Positions 26,778 through 35,824 of a stretch of DNA of 64,000 nucleotides are shown here, one piece after another. Below the pieces are notes generated by a model, which saw only the letters and a list, made by a program, of their open reading frames with translations, made no database searches and was not told the DNA's origin. Every line of letters begins with the position of its first letter. Position 1 is the stretch's first letter. Made by a program: the position numbers and the translations under genes. Origin of the DNA: Paenibacillus albidus (GTDB lineage: Bacteria; Bacillota; Bacilli; Paenibacillales; Paenibacillaceae); the NCBI RefSeq assembly GCF_014644435.1, contig NZ_BMKR01000003.1, positions 1 to 64,000 on the forward strand, in the 5' to 3' direction.

Positions 26778-26972
26778 TTAGCTCGTAATCTGTTTGACCC
26801 TTCCCACTTGTCCGCTGGTCAGTCTGACTTTGATGCCATGCGGATGGCGGGGTGAATTGGTCAGAATATCCTTAACCGTGCCGTGCGTGAGCTTGCCGGA
26901 AGCCTGATCCTGCTTCAGCACGATATCCACTTCAAGCCCGGCGCGGATGTCCGCTCTTACTTGTCCATTCAT
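26778..26972 (-). CDS. ywbE: YwbE family protein
   Basis: 64-residue protein of the YwbE (DUF2196) family. NGQVRADIRAGLEVDIVLKQDQ at the start and RHPHGIKVRLTSGQVGRV near the end are characteristic. The family is common in Bacillales and has a small beta-barrel-like sequence pattern; its role is not known to me. A GGGGAG site lies before the ATG. It ends at the shared terminator with the HNH gene. Confidence 0.88.
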   Translation of the reverse strand: MNGQVRADIRAGLEVDIVLKQDQASGKLTHGTVKDILTNSPRHPHGIKVRLTSGQVGRVKQITS

Positions 26973-27068
26973 GATGATGTACTCCCCTTTCGTATGGCTC
27001 TTATTATATCAGAAGAGGGAAAGGAGTTATAATGGAGTCAACTCTTAAAGATAAGGATGCGAGCAACG

Positions 27069-27371
27069 ATGGCCTTCGGCATTAACAGAGATGAACTGAA
27101 CCGCTGGAAAAAAGCGGTCTCCGCAGGAGAGATCGCCTTTTTGACCCATTATTGGCTGGACCCGCGTTTTCCCGGTGTAACGACAGTCACCAAGGTAGGC
27201 TGCAGTGACCTTGACCGGCTGGCACGCTGGTGCGAGGAGAACGGTCTGCCTGCCAAGTATATTCATAACCGCTCGCCGTTCCCCCATTTTGATCTTATTG
27301 GACCCAAACAACCGGACATTCTGCGGAAAGAAGGACTGTGGGACCAACTGGAACGCTTCAAAATGCGCTGA
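27069..27371 (+). CDS. YneQ-like small conserved protein
   Basis: 100 residues starting MAFGINRDELNRWKKAV. GEIAFLTHYWLDPRFPG and TVTKVGC are strongly patterned, and the protein resembles Bacillus YneQ, whose function is unknown. I prefer the ATG at 27069 over one four codons upstream, since relatives begin MAFGI and the AAGG site is better spaced for it. It is convergent with the serine dehydratase genes, with 14 bases between stop codons. Confidence 0.7.
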   Translation: MAFGINRDELNRWKKAVSAGEIAFLTHYWLDPRFPGVTTVTKVGCSDLDRLARWCEENGLPAKYIHNRSPFPHFDLIGPKQPDILRKEGLWDQLERFKMR

Positions 27372-27385
27372 GCCGCGCGGAAATA

Positions 27386-28264
27386 TTACTTCTTGCGCCG
27401 CAGGTCCGCCATGATTCGGCGGCCGGTCGGCGTCTGCGCCAGTCCGCCGCCTGCTGTCTCCCGATGTTTCTCCGGCATGGCCGAGCCCACCTCCAGCATC
27501 ACCTTGATGACTTCGTCCGAAGGAATCACGCTGCGTACCCCGGCGAGGGCCATATCCGCCGCGGCCAGAGCCGTCACCGCTCCGAAGCCGTTTCTGACAA
27601 TGCAAGGGATCTCGACCAACCCGCCAACCGGGTCACAGATCAGACCCAGCGTGTTCTTCAGCGCCAGCCCCACAGCATGCACCGCCTGGGCAGGGGTTCC
27701 GCCGCGCAGCTCTGTCAGTGCGCCCGCCGCCATGCCTATAGCAGACCCGACTTCGGCCTGGCAGCCTCCTTCCGCTCCGGATACAAAGGAATTGTTGGCA
27801 ATCACATACCCGATGGCCCCGGCAGCGAACAGGCCGGACACCATAAAATCATCCTCCCAGCCAAAGCGCTCCTGGCAGCTGAGAAATACGCCGGGGATGA
27901 TGCCGCAGGACCCGGCTGTAGGTGTGGCGATAATGCGGCCCATAGAAGCATTCACTTCCGAGACCGCCAGTGCATAAGCCATGGCCTGACCTGCCGGTCC
28001 GCCCAGACAGGGCTCCCCTGCCGTATTGTAGGCCCCGACGCGCTGGGCATCCAGCCCCGTCAAGCCGCTGCGCGAGGTGGTATCCTCATGCATGCCGCGA
28101 TGGACCGCTTCTTTCATCACACCATAATATTCGCTCATTGTAGCAAATTCCTGCTTGATGGAGCGTCCGGATTCCGCGCTCTGCTCCTCCAGCATCAGCG
28201 CACCGATCCCCAGCCCCCGTTCCTCGCATAATACAGCCAGCTCACTTAATGTCTGAAAATTCAT
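27386..28264 (-). CDS. sdaAA: L-serine dehydratase, iron-sulfur type, alpha subunit
   Basis: 292 residues. Converts L-serine to pyruvate and ammonia with a 4Fe-4S cluster, as a partner of the beta subunit encoded just upstream. Family motifs: AYNTAGEPCLGGPAGQAMAYA, TAGSCGIIPGVFLSCQE and ICDPVGGLVEIPCIVRN; the cysteines in these blocks supply the cluster. AAGGAAGG precedes the ATG, which overlaps the beta-subunit stop by four bases. Length is normal. Confidence 0.95.
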   Translation of the reverse strand: MNFQTLSELAVLCEERGLGIGALMLEEQSAESGRSIKQEFATMSEYYGVMKEAVHRGMHEDTTSRSGLTGLDAQRVGAYNTAGEPCLGGPAGQAMAYALAVSEVNASMGRIIATPTAGSCGIIPGVFLSCQERFGWEDDFMVSGLFAAGAIGYVIANNSFVSGAEGGCQAEVGSAIGMAAGALTELRGGTPAQAVHAVGLALKNTLGLICDPVGGLVEIPCIVRNGFGAVTALAAADMALAGVRSVIPSDEVIKVMLEVGSAMPEKHRETAGGGLAQTPTGRRIMADLRRKK

Positions 28265-28971
28265 GTTGCGCCTTCCTTTCCCGGCTTTTCCCGTCTGCCT
28301 TCATTCAAATCAACCAGCTTCACCGATTTCACAGCGGGCAATGACTCCAGCGCCTCAAGCAGCTCCACCGTAGCCGATTCATCCAGCTCCAGCACTGTCA
28401 GAGCTGCTCCGCTGCGGTTCTTGCGGTCCAGCGACATATGGCCGATGTTGAACTCCCCTTTGCGCATCACATCCGTAACGCTCGCCAGCACACCCAAATA
28501 ATCCATATGCTGAATCAGAACGGTTGGATACATACCGGTCAGCTTGACGCTGAAGCCGTCGATATCGACAATCTCAATATTACCCCCGCCAATGGATATG
28601 CCCGTAAGCGTAAGCACTTGTCCCGTCTCTTGTCCGGTAAGCCGCAGCCGCACCGTATTGGGATGTGGAAACAGTCCCGTGCCCTGGGCAAAAGAAATAT
28701 CCATCCCGGCTTCTGCCGCAAGCTCTATCGAATCCGGCAGCCGGTGGTCATCGGTAGGGAAATCAAGCAGTCCTCCGGCAATGGCCCGGTCTGTACCGTG
28801 TCCCTGATACGTTGCGGCGAAGGAGCCAAAAAAGGTCACTTCGGCAACGCTTGGCCTTTCACCAAGCACCTGCCTGGCCGCTCTGCCGATCCGCGCCGCC
28901 CCCGCTGTATGTGAACTGGACGGCCCTACCATGGCAGGGCCGATAATCGAGAAAACATCCTTGAACCGCAT
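28261..28971 (-). CDS. sdaAB: L-serine dehydratase, iron-sulfur type, beta subunit
   Basis: 236 residues starting MRFKDVFSIIGPAMVGPSSS; a TTG start seven codons upstream is possible, but relatives begin near this Met. The PSSSHTAGAARIG motif is diagnostic. The C-terminal part is an ACT domain (about 160-225; TALTVLELDE-like strand in ALTVLELDESA). Forms the two-subunit enzyme with the alpha subunit in a coupled sdaAB-sdaAA operon. Confidence 0.95.
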   Translation of the reverse strand: MRFKDVFSIIGPAMVGPSSSHTAGAARIGRAARQVLGERPSVAEVTFFGSFAATYQGHGTDRAIAGGLLDFPTDDHRLPDSIELAAEAGMDISFAQGTGLFPHPNTVRLRLTGQETGQVLTLTGISIGGGNIEIVDIDGFSVKLTGMYPTVLIQHMDYLGVLASVTDVMRKGEFNIGHMSLDRKNRSGAALTVLELDESATVELLEALESLPAVKSVKLVDLNEGRREKPGKEGAT

Positions 28972-29084
28972 AGAAAGGTCGCCCGCTTTCAATTGATGAA
29001 ATAGATGCTTATGCCCCTATTATACTGCACATATCCGCAGACAACACCGTAACATGAGCTGTGACGTTGCCCGGATCTCCCTGC

Positions 29085-29501
29085 TTAGACATCTTGGGAA
29101 TACAGCAGAATTCCGTCCCTGCGCTGCCAGCCGAGGCCTGCCCAGAAACCCTGCCCCTGCTCGTTCCCCGCAATCACCATCAAGTGGCATTTTACAATCC
29201 CCTGCTCCCTCAGCCTGTCAAGACAACGGGCGACCAGCGCGCGGCCCACACCTAACCCCCGGCAATCCCCGCTGACCGCCACATGATACATATAGCCTCT
29301 TCGTCCGTCATGGCCGCACAGCGCCGTCCCGGCCAGCGTGCCATCCTCCCGGACACAAACCTGGCTGATTCCGCTATTTCGCTCTAAATAGAGGGTGATC
29401 TCTTCTCTTGCATCCGCACTGCTAAGCCCCATGCCCTCCGTATTCTCCCATAGTTCATAGGCTGCATCATAATCGGCTGTATTCATGTCTCTATAAATCA
29501 A
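29085..29501 (-). CDS. GNAT family N-acetyltransferase
   Basis: 138 residues with the GNAT acetyl-CoA-binding pattern VAVSGDCRGLGVGRALVARCL (R/Q-x-x-G-x-G/A block) and a C-terminal NEQGQGFWAGLGW. The TTG start at 29501 overlaps the stop of the next acetyltransferase gene by four bases, so the pair is coupled. Substrate unknown. Confidence 0.85.
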   Translation of the reverse strand: MIYRDMNTADYDAAYELWENTEGMGLSSADAREEITLYLERNSGISQVCVREDGTLAGTALCGHDGRRGYMYHVAVSGDCRGLGVGRALVARCLDRLREQGIVKCHLMVIAGNEQGQGFWAGLGWQRRDGILLYSQDV

Positions 29502-29956
29502 TGACTCTCCCTCACTTTCACAAACCGGTAGCCATTTATTTCATAGCCCAATTCCTTGTAAAAAACATGTGCTTCCTCCGCACGGCCAAGTCCGCTGACC
29601 AGCCAGGTCCCCAGACAGCCGCGTTCGTCTGCCAGTTGTTCCGCATACGCCATCAGCCGCCGCCCGATCCCTTGCCTGCGGCTGCTCCGGTCTGCGACCA
29701 GCAGCGAAACTTCCCCGTAACGGGTCATATCCTCAATATTCTCCCGCAGCCGGAACCCCAGAGCTCCACACAGCCGCCTTTCTGCATGACCTTCTCCAGC
29801 GGTGCATACATATAGTTCCTCAATAGGACTCGTTTTTATGAATTCCAGACGCCTTTCCATGTCTGCCAGCGGCAGCACTTTGCCGTTCAATTGTTTCATG
29901 AGCCGGCATAATTCCGGGGCATCCGCCTGCTGTGCCTGCCTAATAGATAAGTTCAA
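29498..29956 (-). CDS. GNAT family N-acetyltransferase
   Basis: 152 residues beginning with the N-terminal pattern LSIRQAQQADAPELCRLM. The acetyl-CoA loop is RSSRRQGIGRRLMAYAEQLA and the C-terminal end has AHVFYKELGYEINGYRFVK. A TTG start is likely, with GGAGG 8 bases before it. It overlaps the following GNAT gene and so forms a two-gene operon with it. Substrate unknown. Confidence 0.85.
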   Translation of the reverse strand: MNLSIRQAQQADAPELCRLMKQLNGKVLPLADMERRLEFIKTSPIEELYVCTAGEGHAERRLCGALGFRLRENIEDMTRYGEVSLLVADRSSRRQGIGRRLMAYAEQLADERGCLGTWLVSGLGRAEEAHVFYKELGYEINGYRFVKVRESH

Positions 29957-30171
29957 CCCTATCCGCCTCCCTGTCCTCTTTAGCCCATGAGTTCTTCCAC
30001 TTTTAATTTATCATCTGTACTTGCCGAACACCAGAACCGCGCCAGCCCCATAACGAACACCCTGCGGCTCTGCTGAGCCCTGGACGAACCCAGGCATAGG
30101 ATGCACGCTTTTCTGGGCGGATGCATAGAAATATATGGACATTGTGACCGCCAAGGAGGACTGCCTGCAAG

Positions 30172-31071
30172 ATGAATATCACTTATCCCTATTATGGTCA
30201 AAAGACGGTGTGCCGGGAACAGCCGATTGCTTTTCCTCCCCAGCACCAGGATCGCCAGCCCGGCCTTGAGAGCCTGATGAACCCCCGACCCCTCAGCGAA
30301 AATACGGAGGTGTGCGGCAGTGGCAAGCTGAAGGGCAAAATTGCCCTGATTACGGGAGGGGACAGCGGAATCGGCAAAGCGGCGGCTATTGCTTTTGCCA
30401 AGGAAGGTGCGGATGTGGCCATTGCCTATCTGTACGAGGACTCCGATGCCGAGGTTACCCAGCGGCGAATTGAAGAACTGGGGCAACGCTGTCTGCGGAT
30501 TCGGACCGATCTCCGTTACAAACAGAACTGTACCGGGGCTGTAGAACACACGGTAGCTGTCTTCGGCAAGCTGGACATTCTGGTGAACAACCATGCCGTA
30601 CAATATCCGCAGCAAAGTGTGCTGGATATCTCGGAGAAACAGCTGTATCAGACTTTTCAGACGAATATTTTTCCATTCTTTTTCCTGACCCAGGCGGCTC
30701 TGCCGCATCTGAGCAGAGGGGCTGCCATCATCAACACCGCTTCAATCACAGCCTACCAGGGCCACAAGGAGCTTATCGACTATGCTTCCACCAAAGGAGC
30801 CATTGTCACCTTCACCCGTTCCCTGGCCCTGTCGCTCGCAGACAGTGGGATCCGGGTCAACACCGTTGCCCCTGGACCCGTGTGGACACCGCTTATTCCT
30901 TCCAGCTTCTCGGCCGAAGAAGTCAGCCTGTTCGGGACGGATACCCCGCTCAAACGGGCCGCACAGCCTTATGAACTGGCCGGAGCCTATGTTTACCTGG
31001 CCGGCCCGGATTCCACTTACGTTACCGGTGCGTGCATTCATGTCAACGGTGGGGACATGGTCACAAACTGA
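30172..31071 (+). CDS. SDR family oxidoreductase (YhdF/YhxC-like)
   Basis: 299-residue short-chain dehydrogenase with a 50-residue N-terminal extension typical of the YhdF/YhxC subgroup. NAD(P)-binding motif GGDSGIGKAAA; NNHAVQ replaces the usual NNAG; the active-site Ser is in INTASITAY and the catalytic Tyr/Lys in YASTKGA. The C-terminus TGACIHVNGGDMV is usual. AAGGAGG lies 12 bases before the ATG. It precedes a small membrane protein gene by 25 bases. Substrate unknown; cytoplasmic. Confidence 0.9.
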   Translation: MNITYPYYGQKTVCREQPIAFPPQHQDRQPGLESLMNPRPLSENTEVCGSGKLKGKIALITGGDSGIGKAAAIAFAKEGADVAIAYLYEDSDAEVTQRRIEELGQRCLRIRTDLRYKQNCTGAVEHTVAVFGKLDILVNNHAVQYPQQSVLDISEKQLYQTFQTNIFPFFFLTQAALPHLSRGAAIINTASITAYQGHKELIDYASTKGAIVTFTRSLALSLADSGIRVNTVAPGPVWTPLIPSSFSAEEVSLFGTDTPLKRAAQPYELAGAYVYLAGPDSTYVTGACIHVNGGDMVTN

Positions 31072-31096
31072 GATTGTACCGAAAGGACACACAACT

Positions 31097-31555
31097 ATGA
31101 ATAAAATCCTTAAATCCGAGATTCCCTCGGTACGCCTGACCTCCGGGCTATATGCCTTAAGCAAGCTAGCCTGTGCCGGCATCACTTTCCTGCTGCTCTC
31201 CCTGCTGGTGCTTTTCCTTCCGGATATGATCGGCTGGCCGGAGGAATGGCCGGTATCGGCGGCCTATGCAATCTATGCCTACGGTCTGCCGGCCGCCCTT
31301 GTTGCAGATCTGTTCCTGCGCTTGCTGCGCAGCAGCTCCCTAGTGCTAGCTTTCCTTTTGTACGCTGCCGCAGGAGCGGGAGCGGGACTTTGGATAGAGG
31401 CCGAGCAAGGGGGGACCTTGCTTGTCAGCGTAGTGGCCGGCACCCTCTTACTTCTTGTGTTCCGGGCAGCCCTGATCCTGGTGGAACGCCTGCCTTTGCT
31501 CGTGCCGGTCTTCGCCCTCTTTATCCCGCTGCTGTGTCTGCTGCTGTTCACCTGA
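31097..31555 (+). CDS. Small polytopic membrane protein of unknown function
   Basis: 152 residues starting MNKILKSEIPSVRLTSGLYA. About four to five hydrophobic segments, for example ITFLLLSLLVLFLPDMIG, AIYAYGLPAALVADLFL and a C-terminal PLLVPVFALFIPLLCLLLFT. No recognised motif. AAAGGA lies 9 bases before the ATG. It follows the SDR gene closely and is probably co-transcribed with it. It is convergent with the NAD(P)HX repair gene. Confidence 0.65.
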   Translation: MNKILKSEIPSVRLTSGLYALSKLACAGITFLLLSLLVLFLPDMIGWPEEWPVSAAYAIYAYGLPAALVADLFLRLLRSSSLVLAFLLYAAAGAGAGLWIEAEQGGTLLVSVVAGTLLLLVFRAALILVERLPLLVPVFALFIPLLCLLLFT

Positions 31556-31608
31556 GGCACCGGCGGTACTTCATTCCCGAGGGAGGCCCCGCCGCTTCAA
31601 AGTCAGGC

Positions 31609-33267
31609 TTATAACGCTTCAATAATGTCTCCGGCCAGAACCGCCGCCGGATGATTCCGCTGCCGGGCTGCCCGTTCACCGGCCAGCCCATGCAGATATA
31701 CGCCAAATGCCGCAGCCTGCGCGGCATCCAGCCCCTGCGCAAGCAGTCCGGAAATGATGCCGGTCAGGACATCGCCTGCTCCGCCTGTTCCCATACCGGG
31801 GTGCCCCGTGATATTCACATAAGCCTGCCCTCCGGGCGTGGCAATGACTGTGTGTGCACCCTTCAGTACCAGCGTAATTCCGTGCTTCTGTGCGTAGGCC
31901 ATCGCCAGTCCGATCCGGTCCGACTGCACCTCGGCTGTAGACACGCCGGCCAGCCGGGCCATTTCCCCCGGATGCGGGGTCAGAATAACCGGATGGGAAC
32001 GGCTTGCCCAGTTCGCATAGTCCGCTTCCGCCAGAATATTGAGCCCGTCCGCATCAATAACGAGTGGACAAGCCGCCCCTTCCCATAAGGCCCGAAGCCA
32101 GGCAGCATCTCCTTCAAACCGGCCCAGGCCCGGGCCCACAGCCATAACGTCACGCCCTTCGCTCAGCCGCAGCACCTCTGCAGCCGTTGCTGCATTCCAG
32201 TCGCCATTCTCGCCGCCGACCGGTGTCAGCATCAGCTCGGGGACCGCCCCGATTACGGCGGGCAGCAGCTTCCCGGGCAGCGCCCAGGTCACCAGCCCGC
32301 AGCCGATCCGCAGCGCAGCGCGTGCCGAGAGCAGCCCGGCCCCGCTCATCTGCATGGTGCCTGCCGCAAGCAGCACATGGCCGTAGGTGCCTTTATGCCC
32401 TTCGGGCGAGCGGCTGCGGGACACATCGACCGCAAGCCGCCCGCGCAGCACTTCCGGTGTCAGCAGACAGGCTTCGACCCCGCCGCTTTGGGCCAGCGAA
32501 GCGGGGATGCCGATGGAGCGGACCACCACCCGCCCCGCAGCGCCCGCGCCGGGGTACTGCACCAGGCCCCGCTTGAGGAACGCGAGGCATACCGTCACCG
32601 CCGCATGAATGCACGGCTCATGTAGCGCCCCCGTGTCCGCGTCCAGCCCGCTTGGGATGTCTGCGGACACGACCGGTCTGCCGCTCGCATTCGCAGCGGC
32701 AATCAGCTCCGCATAGGCACCGCGCGGGGCTCCCGCGCTGCCCGTGCCGAGCAGCGCATCCAGGATGCCGCTGCATTCGGCAAAGTCGAGCCGGTCCCGC
32801 CCGTATACGGCGGCGGGCAGGCCCATCGCTGCAGCGGCGTCCCGCTGCAGGGCGGCCTCGCCGGTCAGCGACTCCGGCGGCACGGCATAGACCAGCGTGA
32901 CGGCGATGCCGGCCTCACGCAGGTACCGGGCGGCGACCAGTCCGTCGCCGCCGTTGTTGCCCTTGCCGACGAGGATGAACCACCTCTCGCCGGCAGCCGT
33001 GCCCAGCGTCAGCGCGGCATCGCCGCTGACGATGAAGCCGGGCGCAGCGGGGCCCGCGCCGCCGCCAATCCCAGCCGTCCCGGCTGCTGCTGTCCCCGCA
33101 TCCCCCCGGGGACTTCCGGCAGACCCGCTCCGGCTGCGGCATAGGGCAATGATCTCCTCTGCGATAGCCCGTCCGGCATTCTCCATCAGCGCCACCGCCG
33201 GAATCCCGAGCTGCTCTATAGTCTCGCGGTCCAGTTTCCGCATTTCCTCCGCAGTAACCACATACAT
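31609..33267 (-). CDS. nnr: Bifunctional NAD(P)H-hydrate epimerase / ADP-dependent dehydratase
   Basis: 552 residues. Repairs damaged NAD(P)HX: the N-terminal YjeF_N domain epimerises it and the C-terminal ribokinase-like domain dehydrates it with ADP. Epimerase motifs: VALMENAGRAIAEE, VGKGNNGGDGLVAARYL and SADIPSGLDADTG. Dehydratase motifs: HKGTYGHVLLAAGT, DADGLN, TPHPGEMARL and GTGGAGDVLTG. Oddity: an Ala/Gly-rich insert of about 40 residues (about 46-88) splits the epimerase domain, between CRSRSG and the GERWF strand, where relatives have only a short loop. GGGAGGG lies before the ATG. Stands alone. Confidence 0.92.
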   Translation of the reverse strand: MYVVTAEEMRKLDRETIEQLGIPAVALMENAGRAIAEEIIALCRSRSGSAGSPRGDAGTAAAGTAGIGGGAGPAAPGFIVSGDAALTLGTAAGERWFILVGKGNNGGDGLVAARYLREAGIAVTLVYAVPPESLTGEAALQRDAAAAMGLPAAVYGRDRLDFAECSGILDALLGTGSAGAPRGAYAELIAAANASGRPVVSADIPSGLDADTGALHEPCIHAAVTVCLAFLKRGLVQYPGAGAAGRVVVRSIGIPASLAQSGGVEACLLTPEVLRGRLAVDVSRSRSPEGHKGTYGHVLLAAGTMQMSGAGLLSARAALRIGCGLVTWALPGKLLPAVIGAVPELMLTPVGGENGDWNAATAAEVLRLSEGRDVMAVGPGLGRFEGDAAWLRALWEGAACPLVIDADGLNILAEADYANWASRSHPVILTPHPGEMARLAGVSTAEVQSDRIGLAMAYAQKHGITLVLKGAHTVIATPGGQAYVNITGHPGMGTGGAGDVLTGIISGLLAQGLDAAQAAAFGVYLHGLAGERAARQRNHPAAVLAGDIIEAL

Positions 33268-33544
33268 ATCGTTCCCTCCCTGCTTTATCAGATCACTATG
33301 TGAATTGCAATTCCTGTTATGGCAACACGATTAAATCACTCTTCGGTGACCGCGTCAACACCGGCTTTTGTTCGTTCCAACCCGCTATAGGTAGTTAAAA
33401 AGAATAGGACCGTATTGGACATCTGTCCAGGGAAGAACGCAAAGAGATCGAGCGAGCGCCCGATCTCCTACACCGCAAGTATTTTATTAACTGATACTCG
33501 CACAGGGACAGCTTTTACTTGGCCCTCCACCGTTAAATACAACA

Positions 33545-34822
33545 TCAAGGAATAAGCTCCAGCTCAATCACCGTATCACACTCGTCGGGCAGTTCAGCGC
33601 CTGTGAGCGTAATGAACGCGCCGCCGGCGGTATCCGAATATTCCTTCGCCATCCAGGGCGCTTCGACCTTCAGCTCGCTGCCGTCGCGCAGCAGCCTGGC
33701 CTTCTTGATCCTCCCATTTAATCCCTGCAGGTAGACCGGACCGATTCCCCTGTCATACACATGGGCATACAATAGGTTACCATTCTGTGTATATCGGCCC
33801 CACTCCGGCTTAGGTAGCAGAGAACCGCCGCAGCCGTAAATGCTGTCACCGTTTAGTCGCATCCATTCCCCAAGCCCCCTTAGCACCTCCAGTGATTCCC
33901 GGGTCATTTCCCCTTTGGCATCCGGGCCTACGTTAAGGAGGAGATTCCCGTTTTTGCTAACGCATTCCACCAGGGAACGGATCACCTGCTTCACGGACTT
34001 GTAATTACGGTCCCCGGCATGATACCCCCAGTTGTCATTGAGTGTAATGCAGGCTTCCCACGGAACGGGACTGCCGTTCACATCAACAATTCCCCCAGGC
34101 GGAATAATCTGCTCCGGCGAGAAGAAATCACCGGCGTATTCTTCCGGCTCCGCCGCGCGGATATTGCCACCCAGCCGGTTGTCTATAATGATATTTGGCT
34201 GGAGAGAGCGGATCATTCGGATAAGTTCAGTCGCCTTCCACTTCTCTCCGGTCATATCATCGTAGGAGAAATCGAACCACATGATATCGATGGGCCCATA
34301 ATTTGTCAGCAACTCCTTCACCTGTCCATGCATGTAACGCAGATAACGGTCGAAGTCGATCGGCTTGTCCTTGACTTCTTCATTGCTCCGATCGGGATGG
34401 GCACGGTCTCCATAACCAGGGTAATCCTGATGATCCCAGTCAATAATCGAGTAATATAACCCAACAGCAATCCCTTCCCCGCGAAAAGCATCGACATATT
34501 CACTGACCAAGTCACGTCCAGCCGGTGTATTCGTCGCCTTGAAGTCAGTCAGCCCGCTGTCAAACAGACAGAATCCGTCGTGGTGTTTGGTTGTCAGCAC
34601 TGCGTATTTCTGCCCCGCAGCTTTGGCCGCCTTTGCCCATGCCCGCGGGTCATATCGCGCAGCATCAAACTCAGCGAAATATTCCATGTAATGCTCCCGG
34701 CTCATCCGTTCATTGCCGCGAATCCACTCGCCTCTGGCAGGAATAGAATACAGTCCCCAATGAATGAACAGCCCCAGCCTATCGCGCAGGAACCATTCTG
34801 TCCGTTCTGCTCTAGTGCTCAT
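33545..34822 (-). CDS. Alpha-L-fucosidase, GH29, cytoplasmic
   Basis: 425 residues. Removes alpha-linked L-fucose by a retaining mechanism. GH29 signatures: FIHWGLYSIPARGEW near the N-terminus, AVLTTKHHDGFCLFDS, and DIMWFDFSYDD with Asp184 as the likely nucleophile. NGNLLLNVGPDAKGE is also typical. No signal peptide, so it acts on a substrate already imported. GGAGGGG precedes the ATG. It is the last gene of the minus-strand cluster that starts with the ROK repressor at 45935 and includes an oligopeptide importer, an asparaginase and a sugar kinase. Confidence 0.92.
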   Translation of the reverse strand: MSTRAERTEWFLRDRLGLFIHWGLYSIPARGEWIRGNERMSREHYMEYFAEFDAARYDPRAWAKAAKAAGQKYAVLTTKHHDGFCLFDSGLTDFKATNTPAGRDLVSEYVDAFRGEGIAVGLYYSIIDWDHQDYPGYGDRAHPDRSNEEVKDKPIDFDRYLRYMHGQVKELLTNYGPIDIMWFDFSYDDMTGEKWKATELIRMIRSLQPNIIIDNRLGGNIRAAEPEEYAGDFFSPEQIIPPGGIVDVNGSPVPWEACITLNDNWGYHAGDRNYKSVKQVIRSLVECVSKNGNLLLNVGPDAKGEMTRESLEVLRGLGEWMRLNGDSIYGCGGSLLPKPEWGRYTQNGNLLYAHVYDRGIGPVYLQGLNGRIKKARLLRDGSELKVEAPWMAKEYSDTAGGAFITLTGAELPDECDTVIELELIP

Positions 34823-34852
34823 TGCTTACACCCCTCCGCTGTGAAAACGCTT

Positions 34853-35824
34853 CTATACGCGACTTATTTCTTCTTCAAACCTATGGAATAGAGCCGCTGC
34901 TCCAATCAGACCCACATCATCTCCAAGACCGGCAGGGACGATGGTGAAGGTCCCTTGGTAAGGCTTCATTACCAACCGCTCCGTCGTGACGCGCAGCAGC
35001 GGGAAGAGCAGATCACCGGCCCTGCTGACACCGCCGCCTATCACAATCCGGTCGGGGTTGAAGGTATGCACGGCATTGGCCAATCCCAGCGCCATATAAT
35101 CGATACTACGCCCAATGACCTCCATGGCCAGTGGGTCCTGCAGACTCATCGCCTCGAAGACATGCCGGGAGGAAATCTCCTCCCCATCCCTGCGGGCCAG
35201 CTCTGTAATCACAGAGCTTCGCTCCTCCATCAAGCCAAGCGCTGAATTCCGTATTGCCGTGCCTGAAGCGAAGACCTCCCAGCAGCCATACCGGCCGCAG
35301 CTGCACTGCGGCCCATTTGGATCTACAATGTTATGACCAAGCTCTCCGGCATAGGAATCCGTTCCAAGCAGCAGCTTTCCATCCAGCACAATTCCTGATC
35401 CAATCCCTGTACTCAAGGTGACGTATACCATGTTCTGCGCGCCTTTGCCCGCGCCCCTGGCATACTCTCCCCACGCTGCGGCATTCGCATCATTAACCAC
35501 TCTGACCTCCGTCCCCAATGCTTCCTCCATCCATAACTTCAGCGGCACATCCGTCCACCCCGGCAGATTGGTGCCGTTAATCACGATGCCCTCCCGGCTG
35601 TTCACCGCTCCCGGAGAAGCCAGCCCAATTCCTGCCAGCGGATAACCTGCAGAGACGGATTGAATCTGTTCGATCATCCGCTGTACGATCTCCCCGGCGG
35701 TACGGGCACCCGCCGTCTCCATCTGTTCACGTTTCAGCATCGTCCCGTTCGAATCGAACAGAGCTGCTGCGATTTTGGTTCCTCCCAGGTCGATACCGAC
35801 CATATAACTGTCCACCTTATGCAT
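34853..35824 (-). CDS. ROK family sugar kinase
   Basis: 323 residues from the chosen ATG at 35824 (AAAAGG spacing favours it over an ATG two codons earlier). The ATP-binding motif is MVGIDLGGTKIAAALFDSNG; the ROK zinc motif is CSCGRYGCWE; the substrate loop includes INGTNLPGW and VVNDANAAAWGEY. The family phosphorylates glucose, GlcNAc, ManNAc or fructose. In this cluster GlcNAc is the most plausible substrate. The start overlaps the end of the CutC-like gene. Confidence 0.9.
   Translation of the reverse strand: MHKVDSYMVGIDLGGTKIAAALFDSNGTMLKREQMETAGARTAGEIVQRMIEQIQSVSAGYPLAGIGLASPGAVNSREGIVINGTNLPGWTDVPLKLWMEEALGTEVRVVNDANAAAWGEYARGAGKGAQNMVYVTLSTGIGSGIVLDGKLLLGTDSYAGELGHNIVDPNGPQCSCGRYGCWEVFASGTAIRNSALGLMEERSSVITELARRDGEEISSRHVFEAMSLQDPLAMEVIGRSIDYMALGLANAVHTFNPDRIVIGGGVSRAGDLLFPLLRVTTERLVMKPYQGTFTIVPAGLGDDVGLIGAAALFHRFEEEISRV

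Noticed and set aside
29980..30708. 242-codon frame antisense to the SDR gene
   Set aside because: The SDR gene has all catalytic motifs and the opposite frame has none.
33268..33544. Possible small gene or RNA between nnr and the fucosidase gene
   Set aside because: Only a weak hairpin near 33447-33470 without a proper T-run was seen, and no supported frame.
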